64,000 nucleotides of DNA from Moringa oleifera (GCA_021397835.1 JAJFZO010000394.1:372001-436000); one strand, 5' to 3'; positions 22,462 to 34,109 are shown, counted from the stretch's first letter. The notes: generated by a model not told the origin, from the letters alone. Made by a program: numbers and translations.

Positions 22462-24357
22462 AAGCACCGCACTCCTTGGTCTAATGGCCTAGGAGATAAG
22501 CCACAGTTGCCTTAGTAGGCACAGCAAGATCATGAGGCCCAAAGCAATGCAACACAAGGCGCACCATCTAACCAAGAGTACCCTACGCCAACCGATACCT
22601 CGTTGCTGTGTCCCTTAAACATGTGCATAGCGAGCATGCCACGAGTGCCACATCACCTGATTCAAGGGCATGGGAGGCAAGCCATGGGAGTCCTTAAAAT
22701 GCATAATGTAGGCAAAAGGCCCCGCATGCTGGCACATAAGGTGCGCCAACCAAGCCAAGAGTGCCCCTGATAAGCGAGCCCTTTATCGCTACGTCCCTCG
22801 ATTATATGTCCACAAGTGTGCCACGAGCACCGCAACCCCTAGTCCAATGGCATGGAAGGAAAGCTACTATTTCTCCTCGAAGGCATGGCATTAATGCAAG
22901 GTCTAGTGTGTCATGGCACAAGGAGTGTAAGCTAAACCAATAGCGCTAGATGCTAGTGAGCCCTTTGTCACTGCATCCCTCAATCGTGTCCTTATACGTA
23001 TGCCACAAGCTTCGTGTCCCTGGCATAAGGCATGGAAGGCAAGCCGCGGCTGCTCCCTAAAGGTACAGCATGGGAGTAAGGTCCCACGTGCCACGGCACA
23101 TGGCGTGCTAGCCAAGCGAAGATCACCTTACGCGAGTTAGCCCCTTGTCTCTACATCCCTTGATCATATGCCTAGTGAGTGTGCCATAAGCATTGCATCA
23201 CCTGGTCGAAGGGCATGGGAGATAAGCCATGGTTATCTGAGTAAGCATGGCATAATGACAAGGCCCAATATGGTGTAACATAAGGCGCACCTGCCAAGCC
23301 AAGAGTGCCACATTTGAGCTAGTCCTTTACTGCTATGTCTCCCAAATGTGTGCCCAGCAAGGGCACTATGAATGTTGCGCCACTTGGTTGAAAGGCATGA
23401 TAGGTAAGCCACAACTTACCTTCATAGGTGCAGCATGGTGTAAGGCCCGGCATGCTACTGTAAAAGGCATCCCATGCCTTATCTAAGCTTGCCCCTTACC
23501 GTTACCCTTGAATGTGTGCCCAACGAGCATGCCATGAGTGTTGTGTCGCATTGTCCAAGAGCATGATAAGCAAGTCATGGCTGCTACCAGTAGGAATGGC
23601 ATGGGCATAACGCCCAACATGCTATTACACAGGGCACGTCAGCCAAACTAAGAGGGCCCGATGCTAGTTTGCCCTCGTCACTACGTCCTTCAATCGTGTG
23701 CCCAGCAAGCATGCCATGAGAGTCGCGTTGCCTGGTCCAAGACCACAAGATATAATCCATGACTTCCTTCAATAGGCATGTTATGGGCATAAGGGCCAGC
23801 ATACCATGGCACATGATGCGCTAGCCAAATCAAGAGCCCTTACTCTAGCCAGCCCTTGACCGCTATGTCCCTCGACTGTGTGCCTAGTGAGCGTGCCATG
23901 AGTGCCCTATTGCCTTGTCTAAAGGCATGGGAGGCAAGTCATGGCTGCTCCCAGTAAGCATAACATTAGCACATGGCCTAGTATGCTACTTTGCCAGCCA
24001 AGCTAAGAGCTACCCACTCAAGCCAGACTTTTGTCCCTAACATCCCTTGATAGTGTGCCCAGTAAGCATGCCACATGAACCATGTAGCCTAGTCCAAGGG
24101 CATAAAATTCAAGCCATGGCTGCCTCTAGTAGGCATGGCATGGGTACAAGACCTAGCATGCTCATGAACAACACTAGCCAAGCTAGGAGCGGCCCTCTAG
24201 GGCCTGCTTGTCATCGCTATGTCACTCAATTGTGCGCCTAATAAGTGCGCCATGAGCATCGCATCGCTTGGTATAAAGGTATAGGAGGCAAGCCATGGCT
24301 GGACCTAAGAGGCTTGAAATGGGTTCAAAGCTCAATGTGTTGCCACAAAAGAGGTAC

Positions 24358-24410
24358 GAGCCAAGCGAAGGGCATGAGCCAAGCGAAGGGCATGAGCCAA
24401 ACGAAAAATG
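24358..24410 (+). repeat. 18-bp tandem triplication inside the spacer array
   Basis: GAGCCAAGCGAAGGGCAT is present twice in perfect form (24358-24375, 24376-24393), followed by a third, mutated copy. It is a recent local slippage event inside an otherwise old array. Confidence 0.85.
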
Positions 24411-25620
24411 CCCTATGCTTACGAGCAACTCGTCACTATATGCCTCAATTATATGCCCTACAAGTGTGCCATGACCATCGCATCACTTGGTCCAAAGACA
24501 TAGGAGGCGAGCCGTGGCTGCCTCTAGTAGGCATAGCATAGGGACAAGGTTTAAAGTGAAGTCGGGTAAGGCACAATATCTAGGCCAAGAGTGCTCTACA
24601 CGAGCTAGGCCCTAGTTGTTACATTCCTTGATCATGTGCTTCATAAGCATGCCCCTTGTCACTACATTTCCTAGTCCTAAGGTCACTAGACCCAATGTGG
24701 TGCCAATGAGCCAACAAAGCTAAAAGCTTCTTACACGAGCCAACCCCTTCATAACTATATCCCTCAATTGTGTGCCTAACGAGCATGCAAGAAGTGCAAT
24801 GTCTCATTGTCCAAAGGCACAAGAGAAAATTAATGGCTGCCCCCAATAGGCAAGCATAGGTGCAAGGCCCATCATGCTACTGCATAAGGCACATCAGCCA
24901 GGCCAAGAACGCCCCACGCTAACTAGCACCTTGGCACCACATTCCTAGATCATGTGCCCAATAAGCATGCCATAAGCATTGTGTTGCCTGGTCCATGGGC
25001 ATGGTAAGCAAGCCACAGCTGCCCTCAGTAGGCATGGCATAGGCGCAAGGCCTACCGTGCGATTATATAAGGCACACCAACTAAGCCAACGACAACCCAA
25101 CTAGCTAGCACCTCATCGCTATGTCCTTCGATTGTGTGCCTAATAAGTGTGCCACAATCATTGCATTGCCTAGTCTAAGGGCACGGAAGGTAAGCGACGG
25201 TTACTTCCAATAGGCATGACATGTGGTTAGATAAGAGACGCCAGCCAAGCCAAGAACAGCCCATGTAAGCCAAACCTTCATCGTTATATTCGTTAATCAT
25301 GTGCCTAGCAAGCATGCCGCGAATGCCATGTCATCCGGTCTAAGTGCGTGAGAGGTAAGCCATCGCTTCCCCTAGAAGGTATGACATAGGTGCTAGGCCC
25401 AATGGTCTACCACATAAGGTATGCAAGTCAAGCAAAGAGCACCCCACATAAGCAAGCCCCTTGTCACTACGTTCCTCAATTGTGTGCCCAACAAGTTCGC
25501 CATGAGCACCGTGTCTCCTGATCGAAAGGCATAGGAGGCAAGCCATGGCTATCACCAGTAGGCATCAACATGGGTACAAAGTCTAACTTGTTATCACATT
25601 TGGCATAACAGCCAAGCTTA

Positions 25621-25884
25621 GAACACCCCACGCAAGCTAACCGCAAGCATGTTATGAGGCATCGCATATGCTGTGGATGTTGATTACATGGGCAAGCTGG
25701 GATAAACCATGGCACTAAGTAGTACTAGACTCTGAGGGTAACAATCTACAAGTATAGTGGAAAGGGTAGTATGCATGCATCTTGGGCTATTTAGAGGCAA
25801 CAATGCACCAACGAGCTGGCCGCAATGCCCAATTACGAACTTTTTATGAATTGATGGTGTTTTGATTGTTGAATTATTCTAAAA
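25621..25884 (+). repeat. End of the 0.9-kb repeat block
   Basis: The closing half-unit ('gcaagcatgttatgaggcatcgcat', then an AATGCCC unit start at 25824) breaks off at about 25884 inside the AT-rich part, where the 295-bp type begins without the usual linker. It is a rearrangement point. Confidence 0.7.
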
Positions 25885-26640
25885 ATGATCAAGTTATCCC
25901 TTGCTATAAAAAATTTATCCCTTGCTTTTGAAGCCAGCCATATGCTCAACTTGGGCATCGCATGGCACCCCTATTACCAAGACTTCATCGATGTCCCTTG
26001 TTATAAAAAAGTTATCCCTTGCTTTTGAAGCTGATGGTAGACAACAAAGTTAAGGATGATGTGTGCTATATAAGGCCTACACCATAGGGACATTTTGAGT
26101 TTACGGAGTGCTTTTTTATAGGCCCCCGAAGCGATGAATGCTAGGGTAGATCCTAACGCTTAAGCTTACTAACGCAGACACTATACGCAGTGCGATCGAT
26201 GACACGACCATCAATTATTAGCATCAAACAATCCTCGAGCTCCACTTAGGCATGGCATGACACGACTACTACCAAGGCCTCATCGATGTCCCTCATTATC
26301 AAAAACTTGTCCTTTGCTATTGAAGCTCGATGGTGTAGGCATGGATGTTAACAATAATGCATGCTATGTGAGGGTCTACCCATCTGGGGAATTTTGAGCA
26401 TGCGAAGTGCTTTACTGTAGGCCCTTAAGGCGATGGACGCGAGGGTTGATCCTAGTGCTCAAGCGTGTCGAGGTAGACTCTATGCGCAGCACGATCAATG
26501 ACAAGATCATCGATTATTAGTATCTAGTGAGCCGTACGCTAAACTTGGGCATCGAATGACACCCCTATAACTAAGGCCTTATCGATGTCCTTTGCTATCA
26601 AAAATTCATCTCTCGTTGTTAAAACCTTTCGCAGTTAATG
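25885..26640 (+). repeat. rDNA spacer: ~295-bp repeats, first block
   Basis: Two and a half units. Landmarks are 'catcgatgtcccttgctatc', 'ctcgatggtgtgggcagcaa', 'agttaacgatgatgcatgct', the box CTATATAAGG, 'gaattttgagcatgcg', 'gtgctttgctgtaggccctt' and 'acgatcatcgatcgttagca'. Spacing of the 'catcgatgtcc' word is 295-298 bases. Confidence 0.85.
26067..26075 (+). promoter_or_regulatory. Pol I promoter-like box in a spacer repeat
   Basis: TATATAAGG followed by 'cctacac'. The plant rRNA gene start consensus is TATATA(A/G)GGG. Every 295-bp unit has this place, usually mutated (for example CTATGTGAGGGCC). Whether it ever started transcription is inference; it may be a spacer promoter remnant. Confidence 0.4.
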
Positions 26641-26860
26641 CCTTAGGTGTGACGACAGTCAACGAGCCGCATGATCGATGGGCCCTTCACTCATCGATTA
26701 GCAACTCATTTGGTGTTGTTGCTATCATTTATACATGCAACATGTGAGTGATGATCTTATCATGCACGTTGACAACCTTCATGCTCCTATATCAAACTGT
26801 TGCCTAGTACGTTGTTTTAGCTTGACCCCAAGCTTTTTTTTGTCATTCATCCTCATAAAT
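26641..26860 (+). repeat. Misplaced copy of the start of the 5' external transcribed spacer
   Basis: Matches 28320-28530, 33395-33600 and 56766-56990 ('gatcgatgggcccttcact', 'gtgagtgatgatcttatcat', 'tgttgcctagtacgttg'), but is cut at about 26850 and followed by 0.9-kb repeat material instead of the rest of the ETS and 18S. Confidence 0.8.
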
Positions 26861-27230
26861 AATTTTTTGGACCTTTTATGACAGCTTAGACATATTGATA
26901 TTTTTTGATACTAGAAGTGAATTTTCATTTAAGACTTTTTAGGGGAGATGATGTCACCTGCTAGGTGGGTGCTGATGTACCATGCGTGCTCCCTCTCAAC
27001 CTACCCATATGGGCATGTGCTGGGAATGGCAAACCCAACACACATGGCATGGGCTTGGTAGTTTGTTGCCTTGCCCTCATAGCCGGTGATGCATGGCTAG
27101 CAACCTGGGCCAACGAGTATGGGCATGTCAGATCAATAGTCCATCAGACATGGAGTCGAGATAAATTTTGGGCAATGAAATGAACAAAATTCTAGGATAA
27201 TAAGCGATGATTAGGCTAGACATGCTTAAT
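26861..27230 (+). repeat. 0.9-kb repeat piece plus linker to the 295-bp repeats
   Basis: Repeats the AGGGGAGATGATGTCACCTG part of the 0.9-kb unit, then a linker ('ggccaacgagtatgggcatg', 'gggcaatgaaatga', 'aggataataagc'). The linker is also seen at 32340-32500 just before the 295-bp repeats of the next spacer. It appears to be the normal spacer order. Confidence 0.75.
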
Positions 27231-28320
27231 GGTGTGGGCAACAAAGTTAACAAGGATGCATGCTATATGAGGTTTGATCGCATGGGGAATTTTGAGTATA
27301 TGAAGTGTTTTGTTCCAAGCCGTTAAGGCAGTGGACGCGAGGGTTGATCCTAATGCTCAAGCGTGTCAGGTACTCTTCATGCAGCACGAATGATAGCACG
27401 ATCGTTGGTCGTTAGCATCAAGCAAGCCACACACTCCGTGTGGACATGGCGTGATACCCTTGCTGCTAATGCGTCATCGACGTCGCATGCGATCAAAACC
27501 TAATCCCTCATTATCAAAGCTTAATGATATGGGTAACAAGGTTAACGATGATGCATGCTATATAAGGGCTAAACAACTTGAAAAATTTTAAACATACTGA
27601 GGGCTTTAATGCAGGCCCTTAGGGTGACAAATGTGGAGGTTGATCCCAACGCTTAAGCTTGCAGAGATAGACTCTTTATGTAGTGCGATCGATGACACGA
27701 TGTTGACCGTTTGTATCAATCAAGCCATATGCTCAACTTAGGCATCAGTGGCATCCCATACTACCAAGACTTCATCAATGTCCCTTACTATTAAAAACTG
27801 ATCCCTTGCTATCAAAACTCGACACTGTAAGCAGAAAAGCTAAGGATAATGCATGTTGCATGAGGGCCTACACACTAGGGCAATTTTGAGCTTGCGGAGT
27901 GCTATGCTATAGGCCTTTGAGGCAATGAATGTTGAGATGGATCCTAAAGCTCAAGTTTACTGATGCAAACACTTTACATAGTGCGATCGATGACACAATC
28001 ATCAATCATCAGCATCTAACGACCCACACGCTTCACCTAGGTCTTATCGATGTCCCTTGCTATCAAAGCTCAATGGCATGGCACCAATGTTAATGATGAT
28101 ACATGTTATGTGAGGGCTTACCCACTAGGGGAATTTTAAGCATGCGAAGTGCTTTGCTGCAGGCACTTGAGCCAATAAACGCGGGGGTTGATCCTAATGT
28201 TCATCTGTGTCGAGGTAGAGCACGATGATTAATGACATGATCATCGATCGTTAGCATTGAGTGAGCCACATGCTCAACTTGGGTATCGCATGACACCCTT
28301 ACAGCCTCATCGATGCACTT
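27231..28320 (+). repeat. rDNA spacer: ~295-bp repeats, second block
   Basis: About four units before the external transcribed spacer of 18S copy 1. The box at 27559-27568 reads TATATAAGGG, the best match to the plant Pol I start consensus in the window. The other units read TATATGAGG, CATGAGGG and TATGTGAGGG. Confidence 0.85.
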
Positions 28321-28868
28321 AGTGACTTGGTTGCGATTGCACTCGATGGGCTACACGATCGATAGGCCCTTCGCTCCTCGGTTAGTAGCTCTTTTGGTGC
28401 TATTAGTACCATTTGTACATGTGACGTGTGAGTGGTTATTTTATCATGCACGTTAACTGGCTTCATGCTCCTGTATCGAACTGTTGCCTAGTACATTGCT
28501 TTAGCTTGGACTCGAGCACTTTGTTTTCATTCATGGGTGACATAAGGACCGTGTGTAATGTGCCTTCACGAAAATAATTTGATAAGTTGAGTAAATAATC
28601 TTTCCACCATATAGGTAGAAACCTCATCCAGGCATCGTGTTCCAAGCACAGCTTGCTTCAATATGCAACTACTTTAGTGATTGCGTGCTCTATCGTGCCC
28701 TTGGATTCACAAAGTATTGCAACAAGAGTGGCCTCAACCTCTGTCTATCCCAATGTAAGCATTTGTCCCACGTCTTATTGATTTTGGATGATGATGACGA
28801 TAACTTTGGCCTTAGTTAGCCTTGCGGCACGCTCTAGTACATGTTGACAAGACATCTTGAAGGATGTC
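28321..28868 (+). other. 5' external transcribed spacer, rDNA copy 1
   Basis: Shared with 33396-33952 and 56766-57333 and always directly before an 18S start, so it is the 5' ETS. It begins around 'cacgatcgataggcccttcg' and ends 'gaaggatgtc' before the 18S opening. Small frames here (28463-28819) are chance. Confidence 0.8.
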
Positions 28869-29493
28869 ACCAAGTGGATCGTGCCAATAGTCATATGTTT
28901 GTCTTAAAGATGAAGCTATGCATTTATACATTTGAAACTGTTAAAAGCTTATTAAATCTATTGTATTTTGTTTGATGGTATCTACTATTCAGATAACTAT
29001 AGTAATTTTAGAGCTAATACATGCAACAACGCCTGACTTTTGGAAGGGATGCATTTATTAAAGAAAAGTTCATCGCGGGCTTTGCTCGTTGCTTTCATGA
29101 TTGATGATAACTTGACAGATCGTAAGGCTATTGTTTTTTATGATGCATCATTCAAATTTTTGCCCTATTAACTTTCGATGGTAGGATAGTTGCTTATTGT
29201 GGTAGTGATGGGTGACAAAGAATTAAGGTTTGATTCTCAAAACGGAGCCTGAGAAATGGCTACCACATCTGAGGAAGGCAGTATGTGCGCAAATTACCCC
29301 ATCCTGACATGAGGATTAAGTGATAATAAATAACAATACCAAGCTCTTTGAGTCTAGTAATTAGAATGAGCACAATCTAAATCTCTTAACGAGGACCCAT
29401 TAGAGGGCAAGTCTGGTGCCAGCAGTTGCGGTAATTCCATCTCTAGCCATATATATTTAATTTTTTTTAGTTAAAAAGCTTGTAGTTGGACCA
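28869..29493 (+). rRNA. 18S rRNA pseudogene, copy 1, first third only
   Basis: Starts ACCAAGTGGATCGTGCCAAT (canonical opening ACCTGGTTGATCCTGCCAGT). Recognisable 18S landmarks are 'agtcatatgcttgtc', 'gtttgatggtatctac', 'gggatgcatttatta', 'aactttcgatggtaggatag', 'ggctaccacatc', 'caataccaagctctttgagt' and 'gccagcagttgcggtaatt'. It breaks off after 'agcttgtagttgga', at about nucleotide 620 of 18S, and is joined to 26S. Numerous C-to-T and G-to-A changes show it is not functional. Confidence 0.93.
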
Positions 29494-31196
29494 AGACGTG
29501 GTGACAAGCCATAATGTTAGAGAGTTTGAAGATGTCAGTGGTGGCCATGGGATAAGTTTTTTTTTTTTTTTTTGTTTAACAGCCTACCCACCTTAGAAAT
29601 GGCTAAGTTAGTGGAAAGGTCAAGTGACTAAAAAAGCATCGCAAGTCGCGTATGGTTCGATGCACCCCTGGTGGCCTTTAAAAATCCTAAGGACCAAGTG
29701 CTTCCTACGCTCGGTCGTACTCATGACCGCATTAGATCTCCAAGGCGAATAGCCTTTGGTTGATGGAATAATGTAGGCAAAGGAAGTTGGCAAAATGGAT
29801 TCGTAACCTTCAAAAAAGTTGGCTTTATGTTTAGGCATGAAGGCTCCAATCCTAAACTCGAAGGCTGTGGGTGGATTGGTCGAGCAACTTCCATAGTGAA
29901 AATGGGTTATCACATGTTGACTGAGGGATAGACTATGAACGACTCCTTTAGAAGTCTTCTTCGGGCATCGAATAGTCAACTCTAAACTAGTATAGACAAG
30001 GGGAATGCGACTATTGAATCAAATTAAAGCATTGCAATGGTCCCTATGGATGCTCACGCAAAGTGATTTCTGTCTAGTGCTTTGAATGTTGAAGTAAAGA
30101 AATTTAATCAAGCACGAGTAAATAGTGGGAGTAAATATGGCTCTCTTAAGGTAGCCAAATGCCTCATCATCTAATTAGTGATGTGCATGGATGGATTAAT
30201 GAGATTCTAACTTTCCTTGTCTATTATCCAGCGAGACAACGACCAAGGGAATGGGCTTGCTAGAATTAACGGGGAAAGAAGACCTTATTAAGCTTGACTC
30301 TAGTCCGACTTTATAAAATGACTTCAGAGGTGTAGGAAAAGAGGGAGCTGAAAAAGGTGAAAGTGACATACTGTAACTATTAACATTATTTTACATGTTC
30401 CGTAAATTGGAGGCGGGGCATCGCCTCTTTTTTGGACCCAAGGCTGACCTTGGCTGCCTAATACAAGTGAAAGACATTATTAGGTAGGGAGTTTGGAAGT
30501 AGCGACACATTTGTTAAAAGATAACATAAGTGTCCTAAGATAAGCTTAACAAGAATAGAAATGTCATGTGGAACAAAAAGGAAAAAGATCGTTTGATTCT
30601 GATTTCTAGTATGAATACGAACCATGAAAGCATGGCTTATTGATCCTTTAGACCTTGGAATTTAAAGCTAGAGGTGTTAGAAAAGTTACCACTATGATAA
30701 CGTGCTTGTGGGGGCCAAGCATTCATAGCAACATTGCTTTTTGATCCTTCAATGTTGACTCATCATATCATTGTGAAGCAGAATTCACCAATCGTTGGAT
30801 TGTTCACCTAATAATAAGGAACATGACCTGGGTTCAGACCATCATGAGATAATTAGTTTTACCCTACTAAATGTCTGTGCCGTGATAATAATTCAACCTA
30901 GTATAAGAGGAACCATTGATTTTCACAATTAATCATTGCAGTTAGTTGAAAAGCTAGTGGTGCAAAGTACCATGCGTTGGATTATGATTGAATGCCATTA
31001 AGTCAGAATCTGAGCTAGAAGCAATACATGTGTCTGTTACTCGATTGTTGACTTATTGTAGGGGCTCTTGACCTTCAAAGGAACATGTCATTAGCCAAGC
31101 CTATGCAGTGGAAGAGCCCTATGGTTGCCTGGAGGTGACAGGTAGAATCCTTTGCAGATGACTTAAATACACAACCAGGTATTATAAGTGGTAGGG
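29494..31196 (+). rRNA. 26S rRNA pseudogene, copy 1, 3' part
   Basis: Begins with GACGTGG...TAATGTTAG, equal to about nucleotide 1500 of the 26S copy at 43195. It continues through 'gtttaacagcctacccacc', 'actcatgaccgcattag', 'ctctcttaaggtagccaaat', 'gcctcatcatctaattagtg', 'ttttggacccaaggct', 'tagaccttggaatttaaagc', 'gttcaccta' and 'ggattatgattgaatgcc'. An 18-base poly-T is inserted at about 29556. The last ~60 bases of 26S are deleted (joint near 31196). It fuses directly to 18S copy 1, so the whole 5.8S region is lost. The minus-strand frame at 29620-29979 and others here are shadows. Confidence 0.92.
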
Positions 31197-31740
31197 TATC
31201 CTTCCCCCTCGATACCTTAATAATATTTGTCCTATTGTTTTGGACCATCGATGCTATAAGGTCTAAATTTAACCAATAAAATAAAGACCCTAGCAAAATA
31301 GAGAAGCTCTATACGCTTATTAAGAATGAGAATCATAAAGGAAACACTTAAGAAAAATCTAGTAGTCTTGGGGAACCAAACGTTACTCCAAGAAAATAAC
31401 ATAAATTTGTCATTTGTCACCATAACCCTCGAGTATGTGCCCAGCAAGTGTGTAGCAAGTACAATGTCCAAAGGTATGAGAAATAACCCATGGCTACCCC
31501 CAATAAGTATGACATGGGCACAAGTCCTAATATGCTATGACACAAGGCATGCAACACAATCCAAGAGCACCCCACGCCAGCCGGCCCCTTGACACTTCAT
31601 CCTTCGATCGCGTGCCTAGCGAGTGTTCCATGAGCGCTGTTTTGCCCAATCCAAGGGCACGAGGGGTTAGCCAAGGCTCCCCCCAATATGCGCGATATGG
31701 GTACAAGGCCTAGCATGCTATAGCATAAGGCGTGATAACC
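31197..31740 (+). repeat. rDNA spacer 2: post-26S region and 180-bp-type repeats
   Basis: 31197-31430 is unique post-26S spacer, matching 49690-49930 ('gaccctagcaaaatag', 'ggggaaccaaacgttactcc'). From about 31420 two to three copies of the 180-bp module follow. In a functional unit the 3' ETS and terminator would lie here; no specific terminator box was identified. Confidence 0.75.
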
Positions 31741-32500
31741 AAGCTAAAAGCACCCCGCACAAACTAGCTACAGGCACACTGAGGCATCACACGTGTTGTG
31801 GAGGTTAATTATATGGGCAAGCTGTGCTACACCATGGCCCTAAGCTATGCTAAACTCTTAAGGCAGCAATAGGTGGCCGCAAGTCCATTAGACAGGGTAA
31901 CATGCATGCACCCTAGGCCATATAAAGGCAATGCTGCACGAACATGCTATCTACAATGCCCAGTTACAAACTTTTTGCGATTAATGGTCTTTAGATTGTT
32001 GAATTGCTCCAAAAATAACTCAAATAAATCATGCAATTCATTAGGAGTTTATCCCCAAATTTAAGAGCATTCAAACTCATAAACTATTTTTCATGATTTT
32101 TTGAATTTTTACGTATATAAAATTCATGAAAAACATTAAATGCTCAGAAAATTCTGAAATTTTATAAACCCATTATGACAACTCAGACATATTGATGTTT
32201 TCTCCTAGTAGAAGTAACATTTCATTTAAGACACTTTAATGGGGAGGAGCTCACCTGCTTGGTGAGTGCTCATCAGCCATGTGTACTCCTTTTTACCCAC
32301 CCACATAGGCAGGTGCTGGGTGTGAGGAATCCAGCGCACATGGCCAGCAACGTTGGCCAACTAATGCAGGCATGTCTGATCAACAGTCCATAATGTGGGC
32401 AAAAAACTAAAAATGAAATGTACTAAATTGTGGGCAATGAAATGAGCTAAATTATGGGATAATAAGCAAAGATGGCTAGACAAGCTCAATGGTATGGGCA
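31741..32500 (+). repeat. rDNA spacer 2: one shortened 0.9-kb unit plus linker
   Basis: Unit start AATGCCCAGTTAC at about 31955, AT-rich half, GGGGAGGAGCTCACCTG at about 32240, then the linker with 'gggcaatgaaatgagctaaa' before the 295-bp repeats. With only one unit, this spacer is under 3 kb against 11 kb and 7.6 kb for the others. Confidence 0.8.
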
Positions 32501-33395
32501 GCAAAGTTAACAATAATGCATGCTCTATGAGGGCCTATCCGTATGCGAAATTTTAAGCTTATGAAATGCTTTGTTACTAGCCCTTAAGGCAATGGATGTA
32601 GGGGTTGTTCCCAATGATCGAGCTTGCCAAAGTGGACTCTTTGTCTAGCATGATTGATGACACGGTCATCAATCATTAGCATCAAGTGAGCCACACACTT
32701 AGCCTTAGGATAGTGTGACACCTCTATTACTAAGGCCTCATCGATGTCCCTTGCTATCAAAAACTCATCCCTAGCTATGGAAGCTTGATGATGTGGGTAG
32801 TGAGTTAATTATGGTGCAAGCTCTATGAGGGCCTACCCACTTAAGAAATTTTAAGCATGTCGAACGCTTTGCTACAAGCCTTTAAGGTGACGAACATAGG
32901 GGTTGATCCCAATGCTCAAGCATGTTGAGGCAAACTCTTTGTGCAGCTTGATCAATGACACAATCATCGACCTTAGTATCGAGTGAGCCATATGCTTAGC
33001 TTTGGCATGGCGTGACGTCCTTACTGCCAAGGCCTCATCGATGTTTGTTACTATCAAAAACTCGTCCCTCGTTATCAAAGCTCGACGATATGGGCAGTAA
33101 AGTTAATGATGATGCATACTTTATGAGGGCTTACCCATTTGAAGAATTTTAAGCACGCAAAGTGCTTTGCTGCGGGTCTTTGATGCTTCAATTACGGGGG
33201 TAGATCCCAATGCTCGAGCATGTCGAGGCAGACATTTTATGTAGTGCAATCAATGAATTAATCATCGGACTTTAGAATCAAGCGAGCCACATGCTCAGGA
33301 TGGGCATGAAGTGAGACCCCTGCTATCAAGGCCTCATTAATGTCCCTTGCTATCAAAAACTCTTGCCTCGGTATCAAAACTTTTAACGCTTAATC
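32501..33395 (+). repeat. rDNA spacer 2: three ~295-bp repeats
   Basis: Three units with promoter-like boxes degraded to CTCTATGAGGGCC (about 32523 and 32823) and CTTTATGAGGGC (about 33119). Confidence 0.85.
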
Positions 33396-33952
33396 GCTTA
33401 GGTTCGATAACAATCGATAGCCTATGTGATTGAAGGGCCCTTCACTCGTTAGCTTACAGCTCATTCAGTGCTATTGCTACACATTTATAAGTATGGTGTG
33501 TGAGTAGTGATCTTGTCATGCACATTGGTAGGCTCCATGCTCTTACATCAAATTGTTGGCTAGCTTATTGCTTCTCCTTGACCTGACCCCTCTGTTGGCA
33601 TTTGTGGGTGACATTAGGAACTTGTGTTGTGTGCTTTCATAAATAAAATTCCATGATATGAGTCACTTATATTTGTATCATGTCCCATGTAAGCCTAGGT
33701 GGAAACCTCATTCAGGCCTTACGCTTCAAGTGCTCTTGCTTCAACATGTGGTTACTTTGGTGCATGGGTGCTCAGTTGTCCCCTCGAATGAAGGAAAGTA
33801 TTATGATAAGAGTGGCCTTGGCCACTACTTGTCCAAGCAAAAGCATTTGTCATATGTCCCATTGATTTTGAATGATTACCATGACAGCTTTGGCTTCAGC
33901 GAGCCTTGTAACACCCTCTAGACCTTATTGGCATGGCGTCTTAAACGATGCT
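33396..33952 (+). other. 5' external transcribed spacer, rDNA copy 2
   Basis: Same order as the ETS before copies 1 and 3, including 'gtgtgagtagtgatcttgtc', 'gacattaggaacttgtg' and 'aaaagcatttgtcatatgtc'. Overlapping short plus-strand frames at 33658-33921 have counterparts in the other ETS copies only as mutated shadows; not coding. Confidence 0.8.
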
Positions 33953-34089
33953 ACCCAGTTGATCTTGCTAGTAGTCACATGCTTGTGTCAAAGATTAAGC
34001 CCTGCATATGGAAGTATAAACTAAATTAGATTATGAAACCATAGATGGCTTATCAAGTCAATTATAGTTTGTTTGATGGTACTTACTAC
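33953..34089 (+). rRNA. 18S rRNA pseudogene, copy 2, first 137 bases
   Basis: Starts ACCCAGTTGATCTTGCTAGT and runs through 'gtcaaagattaagcc' and 'gtttgatggtacttactac'. It is cut there by element A, and 18S resumes at 40975 with 'ttggataacc'. Confidence 0.93.
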
Positions 34090-34109
34090 GAATACAAAAA
34101 AAAAAAAAA

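Larger units (their letters stand above)
21831..25620 (+). repeat. 35S rDNA spacer: ~180-bp tandem array (about 20 copies)
   Basis: Units carry 'aaggcccagcatgct', 'gccaagccaagagcgcccca', 'cgctacgtccctcgatcgtg', 'tgcccagcgagcgtgccatg' and 'gcaagccatggctgccccc'. The last word recurs near 21985, 22093, 22246, 22493, 22674, 22858, 23038, 23220, 23404, 23570, 23755, 23934, 24111, 24290, 24507, 24825, 25009, 25190, 25353 and 25538. One copy of the same ~180-base sequence is part of every 0.9-kb unit, so this is a local expansion of one module. Copies differ mostly by C/T and G/A changes. Confidence 0.88.

Noticed and set aside
21831..25620. Regularly spaced repeats considered as a CRISPR-like array or a centromere satellite
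   Set aside because: Units are contiguous without variable spacers, and one unit is part of each rDNA spacer repeat lying between 26S and 18S; it is spacer DNA.
18161..25715. Many 60-100-codon frames in the spacer, some rich in Cys and His
   Set aside because: They fall in tandem spacer repeats, differ in frame from unit to unit and do not persist across copies, so they are chance openings.
29620..29979. 119-codon minus-strand frame
   Set aside because: It is the complement of conserved 26S rRNA sequence.
33658..33921. 87-codon frame before 18S copy 2, considered as a gene
   Set aside because: The same DNA is the external transcribed spacer in three copies, and the frame is not kept in the other two.
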